Assembly: GCA_963748105.1 (NCBI GenBank)
Contig: CAVVHP010000024.1
Location: 1-64,000, forward strand
Origin: JAKAGZ01 sp963748105
GTDB taxonomy: Bacteria; Bacteroidota; Ignavibacteria; Ignavibacteriales; Ignavibacteriaceae
DNA length: 64,000 nt
Direction of reading: 5' to 3'
Positions 45,612 to 53,950 of the stretch are shown here, piece after piece (positions within the stretch are counted from its first letter, which is position 1; each line of letters opens with the position of its first letter). The notes under the pieces are model-generated. The model had not been told where the DNA came from, ran no database searches, and worked only from the letters and a program-made list of their open reading frames with translations. A program made the translations under genes and the position numbers.

Positions 45612-46894
45612 TATACCTCAGCTTTTACTAAAAATTGAAATTGCTTCGTCAATTGATCAGTCAATACATCGCGTCTGTGTTTTAGTACGAATTCTTCATT
45701 AGGTTCCGGTAATTGATTTGAAATATATAGACTGTAAATTTTCAATAAAGCTTCCTTAATTTCATCAATATTATCAGGGCTGGTTATAAACGATGACTTG
45801 TAATCTGTTAAAGCAGTTTTTAATGCACCCTCCGGTATATTAGCAAGAATTGGTTTACGCGTTCCAAAGTATTCGTAAAGCTTTCCTGCAGAATGGGTAT
45901 CTATATTTCTCGAATTTCCAACCATAAGCCACAGTACATCACTTGAAATTACTTTTAGAAGGGACTCTTTATGACTTAAATAGCCATATTCCTTGACAAA
46001 TTCCTGCAATCCAAGTTTACGAATAAGTTTTTCGTTTTCTTTCCTGAGTATCCCTACAAAGTGTAATTCAATATTTGCTCCAACATCAGGCCTTTCTATG
46101 GTTAATTTTTTAAAAGCTCGAAGGAAATATTTTGGTGTTAAAAAATCATAAAATATGCCGGCGTAAGTCAGAATCATTTTTGAATTTGATTTTTTTATAG
46201 GCACAAGATTTTCAAAATCCTGTGGATCATATCCGTGAGAGATGATAAAAACATCTTCAAAGGTAAGAAACTTATAATAATCGAGAATTTTTTCCTTTAC
46301 ACGTCTGTTTGTAACAGTGATTTTATCTACTGCTTTTAATACTTTGTATTCCCATTTCTTATGAAGATACTTATGCATTGGTGTTGGATAAAATGCAAAC
46401 TGACTACCATACCAAAGGTCCCGGTAATCTACTACTAATGGCAGATCAAATTCTTCCTTTAGTTCTGTAGCCATCATAAAAGTTGAAAAAGGAGGCCCGC
46501 TTACAAAAATCAGATCAAATTTTTCATTTTTTAATATTTCCCTGGCTTTAACAATTGCTTGTTTGCACCACCCTTTTTTATTATCAGGGATAAAGAAAGT
46601 ATAACTCAATCTGCTTAGAAATTTTCTTATAATTTCAGCCGGCATTTTTACGGTGCCTTTTTTAGCGAGTCGTGAAATAATATCTTTTCCACCAACCCTA
46701 ACAATATTAATACCAGCCTGATTAGCTTCCTCAAGCAATGAAGTATCGTGCGCAAAATAACCGGTACCTGCGGCAGTAATTACTGTTGGCTCCCAATTAT
46801 AGTCCTTCATATACTTAACAAATTTTAAAGTACGTTGAACTCCGCTTAACCCCATGGGAGGGAAATAATATGCTATAACTATTACTTTAAACAT
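45611..46894 (-). CDS. GT-B fold glycosyltransferase (family 4-like)
   Basis: 427 aa. N-terminal acceptor half typical of GT4-like enzymes (VIAYYFPPMGLSGVQRTLKFVKYM; PLVVDYRDLWYGSQF) and donor half with LTYAGIFYDFLTPKYFLRAF and HSAGKLYEYFGTRKPILANIP. Transfers sugars to surface polysaccharide or lipid acceptors, specificity unknown. Coupled to purD by a one-base overlap, although no functional link is obvious. Confidence 0.85.
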   Translation of the reverse strand: MFKVIVIAYYFPPMGLSGVQRTLKFVKYMKDYNWEPTVITAAGTGYFAHDTSLLEEANQAGINIVRVGGKDIISRLAKKGTVKMPAEIIRKFLSRLSYTFFIPDNKKGWCKQAIVKAREILKNEKFDLIFVSGPPFSTFMMATELKEEFDLPLVVDYRDLWYGSQFAFYPTPMHKYLHKKWEYKVLKAVDKITVTNRRVKEKILDYYKFLTFEDVFIISHGYDPQDFENLVPIKKSNSKMILTYAGIFYDFLTPKYFLRAFKKLTIERPDVGANIELHFVGILRKENEKLIRKLGLQEFVKEYGYLSHKESLLKVISSDVLWLMVGNSRNIDTHSAGKLYEYFGTRKPILANIPEGALKTALTDYKSSFITSPDNIDEIKEALLKIYSLYISNQLPEPNEEFVLKHRRDVLTDQLTKQFQFLVKAEV

Positions 46895-46974
46895 GATATA
46901 ATTTTAATGTATGAAAATTTTAACAATTTCTGAAATCAATAAATTAGACGCTCCTCCCCTGTTTACTAATTCAA

Positions 46975-48441
46975 TCAGGAATGATAATTTGGTGCCTCTT
47001 TAGTAATTATTACGTCGTGGGGATGGCTTTCTTTTAGTCCGGCCATTGTAATTTTAATAAACTTAGATTTAGTTTTCAGACCCTTTATATTTTTGACACC
47101 ACAATATCCCATAGCAGCTCTCAATCCGCCAATTAACTGGTAAACGGTATCAGAAAGCGGGCCTTTAAATGGAACTCGTCCCTCAACACCCTCAGGGACC
47201 AATTTTGCTATATCATCTTCAGCATCCTGAAAATAGCGATCCTTGCTGCCTTTTTTCATCGCGGAAAGTGAGCCCATTCCACGATACATTTTAAAACTTC
47301 TGCCTTCAAAAAGAACTTTTTCACCCGGACTTTCATCAACACCAGCAAATAATCCACCTATCATTACTGAATCTGCTCCGGCAGCAATTGCTTTCGGAAC
47401 ATCGCCCGTTTGCTTAATTCCACCATCTGCAATTATGGGGATACCTTTTCCTTTTAATGCTCTGGCTGCCTCTGCTATTGCAGTTATTTGCGGAACACCG
47501 ACTCCTGCAACTACACGAGTAGTACAAATTGAACCTGGTCCAATCCCTACTTTTATCGCATCAATTTTACAATTCACAAGCTCAAGTGCTGCATCATAAG
47601 TTGCTATATTACCAGCAATTAGTTGGTCATATTTAAACTTTTTTCTGACTTCTTTAATTGTTTTAATAACACCCATAGAATGCCCGTGTGCAGTATCAAT
47701 GACAATGGTATCAGCACCTGCTTTTATCAATGATTCAACTCTATCTAGAGTATCGGCAGTTACACCGACAGCTGCTCCGACCCTGAGTCTGCCATGTTCA
47801 TCTTTGCAGGCAAATGGGTGTTTCTTTTTCTTCTGGATATCTTTGAATGTGATCAGTCCTTTCAGAATTCCATCTTTATCTACTACAGGTAATTTTTCAA
47901 TTTTATACTTTTGAAGCATCTTTTCTGCTTTTTCCAGATTCGTTCCCATTGGTGCAGTAATAAGATTTTCAACCGTCATTAAATCTTTTACTTTACTTTT
48001 AGGATTAGGTGCAAACCTTAGGTCTCTGTTGGTAATTATCCCAACCAATTTTCCATTGCTATCGATCACTGGAATTCCTGATATACTATATTTTTTCATA
48101 AGTTCCAGTGCATTCCCAATAGTCTTATCAGAGGTCAGAGTAACAGGGTTTCTGATCATCCCGCTCTCTGATCGTTTCACTTTATCAATTTCAATACATT
48201 GTTCCTCAATTGTCATATTTTTATGAAGAATTCCTATTCCACCTTCCCTTGCAATTGCTACAGCCAGAGCAGATTCCGTTACAGTATCCATAGCGGCTGA
48301 AACAATCGGGACATTTAATTTAATTTCCGGCGTCAAAAATGTTGAAATATCGACATCCCTCGGGAGCACGTGCGATTTGCCGGGTTCCAGAAGTACGTCA
48401 TCAAATGTTAAACCTTCTCTGATTGCTAATTGTGTTTTCAT
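46975..48441 (-). CDS. guaB: Inosine-5'-monophosphate dehydrogenase
   Basis: 488 aa. Catalytic barrel with LTFDDVLLEPG at the start, the active-site loop GPGSICTTRVVAGVGVPQ including the nucleophilic Cys, IADGGIKQTGD and the flap MYRGMGSLSAM. A CBS pair is inserted at about 95-205 (IPVIDSNGKLVGIITNRDLR). Converts IMP to XMP in GTP synthesis. Intact. Confidence 0.96.
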   Translation of the reverse strand: MKTQLAIREGLTFDDVLLEPGKSHVLPRDVDISTFLTPEIKLNVPIVSAAMDTVTESALAVAIAREGGIGILHKNMTIEEQCIEIDKVKRSESGMIRNPVTLTSDKTIGNALELMKKYSISGIPVIDSNGKLVGIITNRDLRFAPNPKSKVKDLMTVENLITAPMGTNLEKAEKMLQKYKIEKLPVVDKDGILKGLITFKDIQKKKKHPFACKDEHGRLRVGAAVGVTADTLDRVESLIKAGADTIVIDTAHGHSMGVIKTIKEVRKKFKYDQLIAGNIATYDAALELVNCKIDAIKVGIGPGSICTTRVVAGVGVPQITAIAEAARALKGKGIPIIADGGIKQTGDVPKAIAAGADSVMIGGLFAGVDESPGEKVLFEGRSFKMYRGMGSLSAMKKGSKDRYFQDAEDDIAKLVPEGVEGRVPFKGPLSDTVYQLIGGLRAAMGYCGVKNIKGLKTKSKFIKITMAGLKESHPHDVIITKEAPNYHS

Positions 48442-48460
48442 AATTTTTCCTTCTTAATAC

Positions 48461-48487
48461 AAAAAAGACCACATTAAGTGGCCTTTA
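48461..48487 (-). terminator. Terminator between the acyl-CoA dehydrogenase gene and guaB
   Basis: Hairpin GGCCAC-TTAAT-GTGGTC followed on the minus strand by six T residues. Confidence 0.8.
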
Positions 48488-48494
48488 TAAATCT

Positions 48495-49664
48495 TTAATC
48501 AAACGCCTGGTAACCGGTTATATCTTCACCAACAATTAAAGTATGCATTTCGTGTGTTCCCTCGTAAGTCTTAACAGATTCAAGATTAGCTGAATGTCGC
48601 ATAATCGGGTATTCATCCAATATCCCATTTGCTCCCAGAATCTCCCTCGATATCCTAGCAATCTCCAGTGCTTTTTCACAATTGTTTCTCTTTGCAAGAG
48701 AAACCTGTGTGTGCTTCATTGTTTTATTGTCTTTCATTCGACCGAGCTGCAGATTAAGTAATTGTGCCTTGGTAATTTCGGATAATATATAAACCAGTTT
48801 TTCCTGCGTCATCTGGTAAGCTGCAATAGGCTTGCTGAACTGCACTCGTGATTTTGCATAATTTAAAGCTGAATCATAACAAGCCATCATCGAGCCAACA
48901 ACTCCCCAGGCAATTCCATAACGAGCCTGGTTCAGACACATTAGCGCATTTTTAAGACCTTCAGTTTTTGGCAGTAGATTTTTCTCGGGAATAAATACAT
49001 TATCAAAAACGAGTTCAGATGTAACCGAAGCTCTTAAAGAATGTTTCCCTTTCATTTCGGGGGAGGTAAATCCTTGAAATCCTTTTTCTACCAGGAATCC
49101 TCGCACTACACCACCAAGTTTTGCCCATACCACAGCAACATCTGCTATAGTCCCATTCGTTATCCACATTTTTGCGCCATTCAATCTAAATCCGCCATCT
49201 ACTTTTTCAGCACGCGTTATCATCCCACCGGGGTTTGATCCGTAATCAGGTTCAGTTAAACCAAAACACCCTATTTTTTCTCCTTTTGCCAGTTTAGGCA
49301 ACCAGAAATCTTTTTGCTCATCACTCCCAAAAGTATAAATAGGATACATTACCAGCGCACTCTGGACAGATACGAAACTTCTCACTCCGCTATCGCCTCT
49401 TTCCAGTTCCTGCATTACAAGTCCGTAGGCAACATTATTAAGTTCTGCACATCCATATTTCTGAGGAAGATTTGTACCAAATAAACCCAGTTCCCCCATC
49501 TTAGGAACAAGATCAATCGGGAAAGTGCTTTCTCGGTTATGTTTTTCTATTATTGGAATAACCTCATCAGAAACAAATTCTCTGACAGAATTCCTAATCA
49601 TAATCTCTTCTTCAGATAACTGCGACTCTATGTTATAATAATCCACTCCCTGAAATTTCTGCAT
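48495..49664 (-). CDS. Acyl-CoA dehydrogenase, glutaryl-CoA dehydrogenase-like
   Basis: 389 aa FAD enzyme. Features: CFGLTEPDYGSNPGGM (FAD/substrate region), KMWITNGTIADVAVVWAK, and the C-terminal catalytic base in ESVKTYEGTHEMHTLIVGEDITG. The YEGTHEMH-LI context and overall length match glutaryl-CoA dehydrogenases, which release CO2 in lysine/tryptophan breakdown. Substrate is an inference. A terminator follows. Confidence 0.87.
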   Translation of the reverse strand: MQKFQGVDYYNIESQLSEEEIMIRNSVREFVSDEVIPIIEKHNRESTFPIDLVPKMGELGLFGTNLPQKYGCAELNNVAYGLVMQELERGDSGVRSFVSVQSALVMYPIYTFGSDEQKDFWLPKLAKGEKIGCFGLTEPDYGSNPGGMITRAEKVDGGFRLNGAKMWITNGTIADVAVVWAKLGGVVRGFLVEKGFQGFTSPEMKGKHSLRASVTSELVFDNVFIPEKNLLPKTEGLKNALMCLNQARYGIAWGVVGSMMACYDSALNYAKSRVQFSKPIAAYQMTQEKLVYILSEITKAQLLNLQLGRMKDNKTMKHTQVSLAKRNNCEKALEIARISREILGANGILDEYPIMRHSANLESVKTYEGTHEMHTLIVGEDITGYQAFD

Positions 49665-50036
49665 TCTTTCCTCTTGATTAAAATTCGATTAGGTTTTGAT
49701 CTACAAAGTTAAACTTTAAGTAATTTACAAGCAATTATTCTGTTAAAAATAAACCCTTTATCAATCAATAAACATAGTAAGTCACTCTACATTCTTATAC
49801 CCAAGGAGGCTTATTTTGTATTTATGCGCACTACCTTTCCGACAAAGTTTTTGTGTTTACTTAAACTCAAATTAATGTCCCGGGACATATCAGGCACAAC
49901 TAATTTTAACAATTGCAGAATTTAATCAGAATTGCTAAAAGTGAATTGATTTAATAAAATTGGTCAATATTTCTTTTTTAGTTGCATAAAAATCTCTATA
50001 TTTTACATTCAAATATTTTGATTGATATTCAGCTCC
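49665..50036. other. Intergenic region, no gene seen
   Basis: 372 AT-rich bases between the acyl-CoA dehydrogenase start and tRNA-Ser. It should contain both their promoters; I cannot assign convincing boxes. No repeat or open frame of note. Confidence 0.5.
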
Positions 50037-50125
50037 GGAGAGGTGGGTGAGTGGCTGAAACCAACGGTTTGCTAAACCGTCATACTGGGAAACTGGTATC
50101 GCGGGTTCGAATCCCGCCCTCTCCG
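50037..50125 (+). tRNA. tRNA-Ser (GCT)
   Basis: 89-nt type II tRNA. Acceptor GGAGAGG/CCTCTCC, anticodon stem ACGGT/ACCGT with loop TTGCTAA (anticodon GCT), long variable arm ACTGGGAAACTGGT, T-arm GCGGG-TTCGAAT-CCCGC. Discriminator G. A decayed copy of its 3' end is at 63250-63273. Confidence 0.95.
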
Positions 50126-50132
50126 CATAGTA

Positions 50133-50171
50133 TAAAAAAAGCCCGAAATTTTAACGTTTTGGGCTTTTTTA
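50133..50171 (+). terminator. Terminator of tRNA-Ser
   Basis: Hairpin AAAAGCCCGAAA / GTTTTGGGCTTTT followed by T-run immediately after the tRNA. Confidence 0.85.
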
Positions 50172-50503
50172 TGCCAAAATTTAATGCGGAGAATAAAGGG
50201 CTCTCCGCACTAATTGATGCGATCAGTTTTAGTACGTTTATTGCATTTTAATACTGTGTAGTTAGAAATTGTTGGTCATTAGTTGGTCACTAAATTTATT
50301 TTACCACATTGCTCGATAATCTACTAATCAATTTAAAATTCTATAATCATTGATGCTGAGAGCTACGACTTCTCTGCATATTTGATAAACATCAATAGCA
50401 TAATTACATAATTTTAGGTAATGAGCATATTTTATTTTGGTTATGCTCTGCCTGGTTCTCTTCCAAAATTCATCTTCATTGTTCTCAATTTTATATTTAC
50501 ATA
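50172..50503. other. Intergenic region, no gene seen
   Basis: About 330 bases between the tRNA-Ser terminator and the 3' end of the ROK gene. Contains short direct repeats of TTGGTCA/TTGGTCAC at 50271-50288, but nothing I can interpret. Confidence 0.45.
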
Positions 50504-51376
50504 CTAAGAATTAGAAATCAAATCGGTCAGATGCGCATCATAATAAAGAGCAGCTGCACCCAAAATGGGGATATTTTGTTCAGTAGTTACGTCTATAACC
50601 AGGTTTTTCAGCGAATGTTTATATGGAAATTCATTAACACACTGCCACAATGAATCCTTAAAGTACGGATAGGCTCTGCTTATCGATCCTCCAAGTATAA
50701 TTGCCTCAGGATCAACAGAAAAAAGGATTGTTTGAATTGCATTACCTAAATAATATCCAAATTCCTCAAATATTTTTAACGCTTTTGTATCCCCTGATTG
50801 TGCTTTTTCAAATACAATTCTTCCCTCTGTATTATATACCTTATTAAAGAATTGACCACTACAATAATGTTCAAGAGTCTGATCTTTAAATGGTACTGAG
50901 CCAAATTCACCCGCCCCGCAATTTATACCTGAATATAAGCGGTTGTTAATAATGATGCCAGCCCCTAAACCTGTCCCAAGAGTTAATCCAACCAAATTAT
51001 TAAAGCGCTTCCCTTTACCAAAATAATTTTCTCCTACTGCAAAACAGTTTGCATCGTTGTTTACATATACCGGAACGTCAAACTGTTCTTCCAAAATATC
51101 CTTTAAGTGTACTTCATCCCAGGAGGGAATATTTTGCACGTCATAAACTATCCCTTTATTAACATCTACCAGGCTGGGGACACCGATTCCAATTCCGGCC
51201 ACGTGCTTGTCAAAAACACTATGGATACCATGAATAATTTCTTCCAGTATTTTTTCTTTAGTGCCTTGAGATGAAATATCAAAGAACACGTATTTATCAA
51301 TTTGATTTTTTTCTACCCGGCCTAATCCAATATTAGTACCGCCCATATCCACACCAATAATAGTCTTATCAGGCAT
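50504..51376 (-). CDS. ROK-family sugar kinase (glucokinase-like)
   Basis: 290 aa. N-terminal ATP loop IIGVDMGGTNIGLGRV, sugar-binding NDANCFAVGENYFGKG, and LTLGTGLGAGIIINN. The usual ROK zinc motif C-x-C-G-x-x-G-C is reduced to EHYCSGQF, so it belongs to the zinc-less or variant subgroup. Likely phosphorylates glucose or a related hexose imported by the adjacent MFS transporter. Confidence 0.85.
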   Translation of the reverse strand: MPDKTIIGVDMGGTNIGLGRVEKNQIDKYVFFDISSQGTKEKILEEIIHGIHSVFDKHVAGIGIGVPSLVDVNKGIVYDVQNIPSWDEVHLKDILEEQFDVPVYVNNDANCFAVGENYFGKGKRFNNLVGLTLGTGLGAGIIINNRLYSGINCGAGEFGSVPFKDQTLEHYCSGQFFNKVYNTEGRIVFEKAQSGDTKALKIFEEFGYYLGNAIQTILFSVDPEAIILGGSISRAYPYFKDSLWQCVNEFPYKHSLKNLVIDVTTEQNIPILGAAALYYDAHLTDLISNS

Positions 51377-51417
51377 TCAATTCTTCCGGATTGTTCATAC
51401 AATTGTTTTACACAAAT

Positions 51418-52659
51418 TTATTTTTCGAATATCGTTTTATTTTTAATTAATGGTTTTGCCCAAATTCCAATACTTAAAATATATGCTAAGGGCACATATA
51501 AGAACATTATCCCATAGCGCAGTCCAACTATGTCTGCCAGTCCTCCAATGATCAAAGGTATAATGGCCCCGCCAATTATCCCTGTACACAGAATTCCTGA
51601 AAAGGACCCATGGTGTTCCGCAACTGAATTTAATGCAAGTGAGAAAATTATTGACCACATAACAGACAGGAAGAATCCTGTAAGTGGAAATGCAATCAAA
51701 GCAACGTCTCCGTCTGCAAGGATTGCTGTCGTTAAGCAGATGACAGCCAGACCGGCTGCGCCAATAAGAATTTTTCGGCTATCAAATAACTTCAGTAAGA
51801 TCAGGCCCAACAGGCAGCCAATAGTTAGCAATCCCCAAAACCAGGCAACTGCTCCTGCACCAGTGGTTTGAGGATTCATACCGTGATATTGTGATAAAAA
51901 TTCAGAAATCCAATTGCCTATACCCTGTTCTGTTCCGACATAAGCAAAAATTCCTATGAAATATAAAATCACGTACTTATTTTTAATAAGCTGTAAATAA
52001 GATCCCCATCCGCCAGCTTTTTCATCTTCATTAAACTCCAATTTAGGAAATCTAATCAGTGCAATCACAACAACCATCAGCAAAGACACAATGGCGAAAA
52101 TCCAGTATACCGAAATCCAGTGCAGATTTGCAGGAACGACGCCTGATAAACTATCCAAAAGGATATTCCCTCCCCCGGAATAGTCTTTAAGATTTATCAC
52201 TAAATAAGAGTAAAGGTAAGGCCCAAGATATGATGCTCCGCCGAAAAACAACTGGGCAATTACAGAATTAAATGCAAAATGTTCTTCACCGCCGGATACT
52301 CTTAACAAAGGATTGATGGTTACCTGCAGCATTGCCATCCCGGCACCTATGCTAAATAATGAAATTAGATAAACAGGAAGAGAAGGAACCAATACAAAGA
52401 TCATAGCTCCTGCGAAGGCCAGCATAAATGGAATCAGCAGCATTCTCTTTTCACCATATTTTTCTACCAATATTCCTGACGGGATAGACATTACGCCGTA
52501 GGCAATGAAGAAAGAGAAAGGCAAAAGCCCCACCATTGTATTGCTGAGTTTAAAACTCTCCTTAACATCTGGAATAAGGGGATTTAGAATATTTGTTAGA
52601 AATGCAATTACCGAGAAAATGAAAAAAACCAGCAAGACCTTGAAGTAGTTCCTGTTCAC
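51418..52659 (-). CDS. MFS sugar transporter (fucose/glucose/galactose permease type)
   Basis: 413 aa, twelve hydrophobic helices. FGP-type features: FLTNILNPLIPDVKESFKLS in the first helix region, LVEKYGEKRML between helices 2 and 3, and YVGTEQGIGNWISEFL in the second half. Proton-coupled sugar uptake is typical. It is 41 bases before the ROK kinase gene, suggesting joint import and phosphorylation. Confidence 0.87.
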   Translation of the reverse strand: MNRNYFKVLLVFFIFSVIAFLTNILNPLIPDVKESFKLSNTMVGLLPFSFFIAYGVMSIPSGILVEKYGEKRMLLIPFMLAFAGAMIFVLVPSLPVYLISLFSIGAGMAMLQVTINPLLRVSGGEEHFAFNSVIAQLFFGGASYLGPYLYSYLVINLKDYSGGGNILLDSLSGVVPANLHWISVYWIFAIVSLLMVVVIALIRFPKLEFNEDEKAGGWGSYLQLIKNKYVILYFIGIFAYVGTEQGIGNWISEFLSQYHGMNPQTTGAGAVAWFWGLLTIGCLLGLILLKLFDSRKILIGAAGLAVICLTTAILADGDVALIAFPLTGFFLSVMWSIIFSLALNSVAEHHGSFSGILCTGIIGGAIIPLIIGGLADIVGLRYGIMFLYVPLAYILSIGIWAKPLIKNKTIFEK

Positions 52660-52833
52660 AATAAGTATCCTTTTTTACTGCTTAAGAAAATTTATTTTCT
52701 GTAAAAACATACCGGCTCATCTGCTGACTAGGCTTGGTTATGTTTTCTAAGTTATGAGTGGTCAATTTAGATTTATTGCGCTCTAAATCTAGAAAATACT
52801 TTACTGTTTAAGTATAAACTATTCCCCTTACTA

Positions 52834-53934
52834 TCAGGATAAAATGCTTTTACCCGTATCCTGCGAAAAGAAGTAAAGCTTTTCAATATTTAGATATATA
52901 ATTTTAGTCTCTTCATTTTTATTAATATTACTGGAAACCACCCGCCCGGTAAATTGTTCTTTGCCAATCATAAAATAAATGAAAGACTCATATCCCATAG
53001 GCTCTATTAATTCAAGATTTGCATTTACCGGGAAATAATTTCCTTCAGCTGGAACCAGCCGTATATCTTCCGGCCTGATGCCGAGTGATATATTTTTCCC
53101 GATGAATTCTTTAAGTTTTGTTTGATGAAGTGAAGGTAATTTTAATGTAATATCCGAATTACTTAATTTTAATGATATTCCCTCAGATTCAACAACCGCA
53201 GCTTCAATGAAATTCATAGAAGGACTTCCAATAAATCCCGCAACAAATTTATTTACCGGGTTATTATATAAATCCAGGGGACTGCCCACCTGCTGCGTAA
53301 ATCCGTCTTTCATTACTACAATTTTAGTTCCCATAGTCATTGCTTCAACCTGATCGTGCGTAACATATATAATTGTCGCATTCAGTCTTTTATGCAATTT
53401 TGATATTTCAGTTCTCATCTGAACACGAAGTTTAGCGTCCAGGTTGCTTAATGGTTCATCAAATAAAAATACCTTTGGTTTTCTTACTATTGCCCGTCCA
53501 ACAGCAACTCTCTGCCGCTGTCCACCTGATAATGTTTTTGGTTTCCTGTCAAGATAATCCGTTAAATCCAGAATCCTGGCAGCTTCCCCAACCCTGGCTT
53601 TTATTTCTTCCTTGCTGAATTTTCGGAGCTTTAGACCAAAAGCCATATTACCATAAACTGTCATATGAGGATATAACGCGTAGTTTTGGAAAACCATTGC
53701 AATGTCACGATCTTTCGGCGGAACATCATTTATTAGTTTGCCATCAATAAATATTTCGCCTTCAGAAACTTCTTCCAGTCCCGCTATCATTCTTAACGTT
53801 GTTGATTTACCACAGCCTGATGGGCCGACGAGAACCACAAATTCTTGATCGTTAATGTTAATACTAACATCATTCACGGATTTAGATTTTCCATCATAAG
53901 TTTTAGAAACATTTTTTAATATAACTTCTGCCAT
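52834..53934 (-). CDS. ABC transporter ATPase of the UgpC/MsmK/MalK type
   Basis: 366 aa. Walker A GPSGCGKST, Q-loop FQNYALYPHMT, signature LSGGQRQRVAVGRAI, Walker B VFLFDEPLSNLD and switch THDQ are intact. The C-terminal regulatory TOBE region (about 235-366, GIRPEDIRLVP) is that of multi-sugar importers. No permease or binding-protein gene lies in the window, so it is an orphan or serves several importers as MsmK does. 16 bases after the glycosidase gene. Confidence 0.92.
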   Translation of the reverse strand: MAEVILKNVSKTYDGKSKSVNDVSININDQEFVVLVGPSGCGKSTTLRMIAGLEEVSEGEIFIDGKLINDVPPKDRDIAMVFQNYALYPHMTVYGNMAFGLKLRKFSKEEIKARVGEAARILDLTDYLDRKPKTLSGGQRQRVAVGRAIVRKPKVFLFDEPLSNLDAKLRVQMRTEISKLHKRLNATIIYVTHDQVEAMTMGTKIVVMKDGFTQQVGSPLDLYNNPVNKFVAGFIGSPSMNFIEAAVVESEGISLKLSNSDITLKLPSLHQTKLKEFIGKNISLGIRPEDIRLVPAEGNYFPVNANLELIEPMGYESFIYFMIGKEQFTGRVVSSNINKNEETKIIYLNIEKLYFFSQDTGKSILS

Positions 53935-53950
53935 TTCATTTCAATTTGTT

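Noticed and set aside
50051..50251. Open frame of 66 codons on the plus strand
   Set aside because: It reads through tRNA-Ser and its terminator; no protein-like features.
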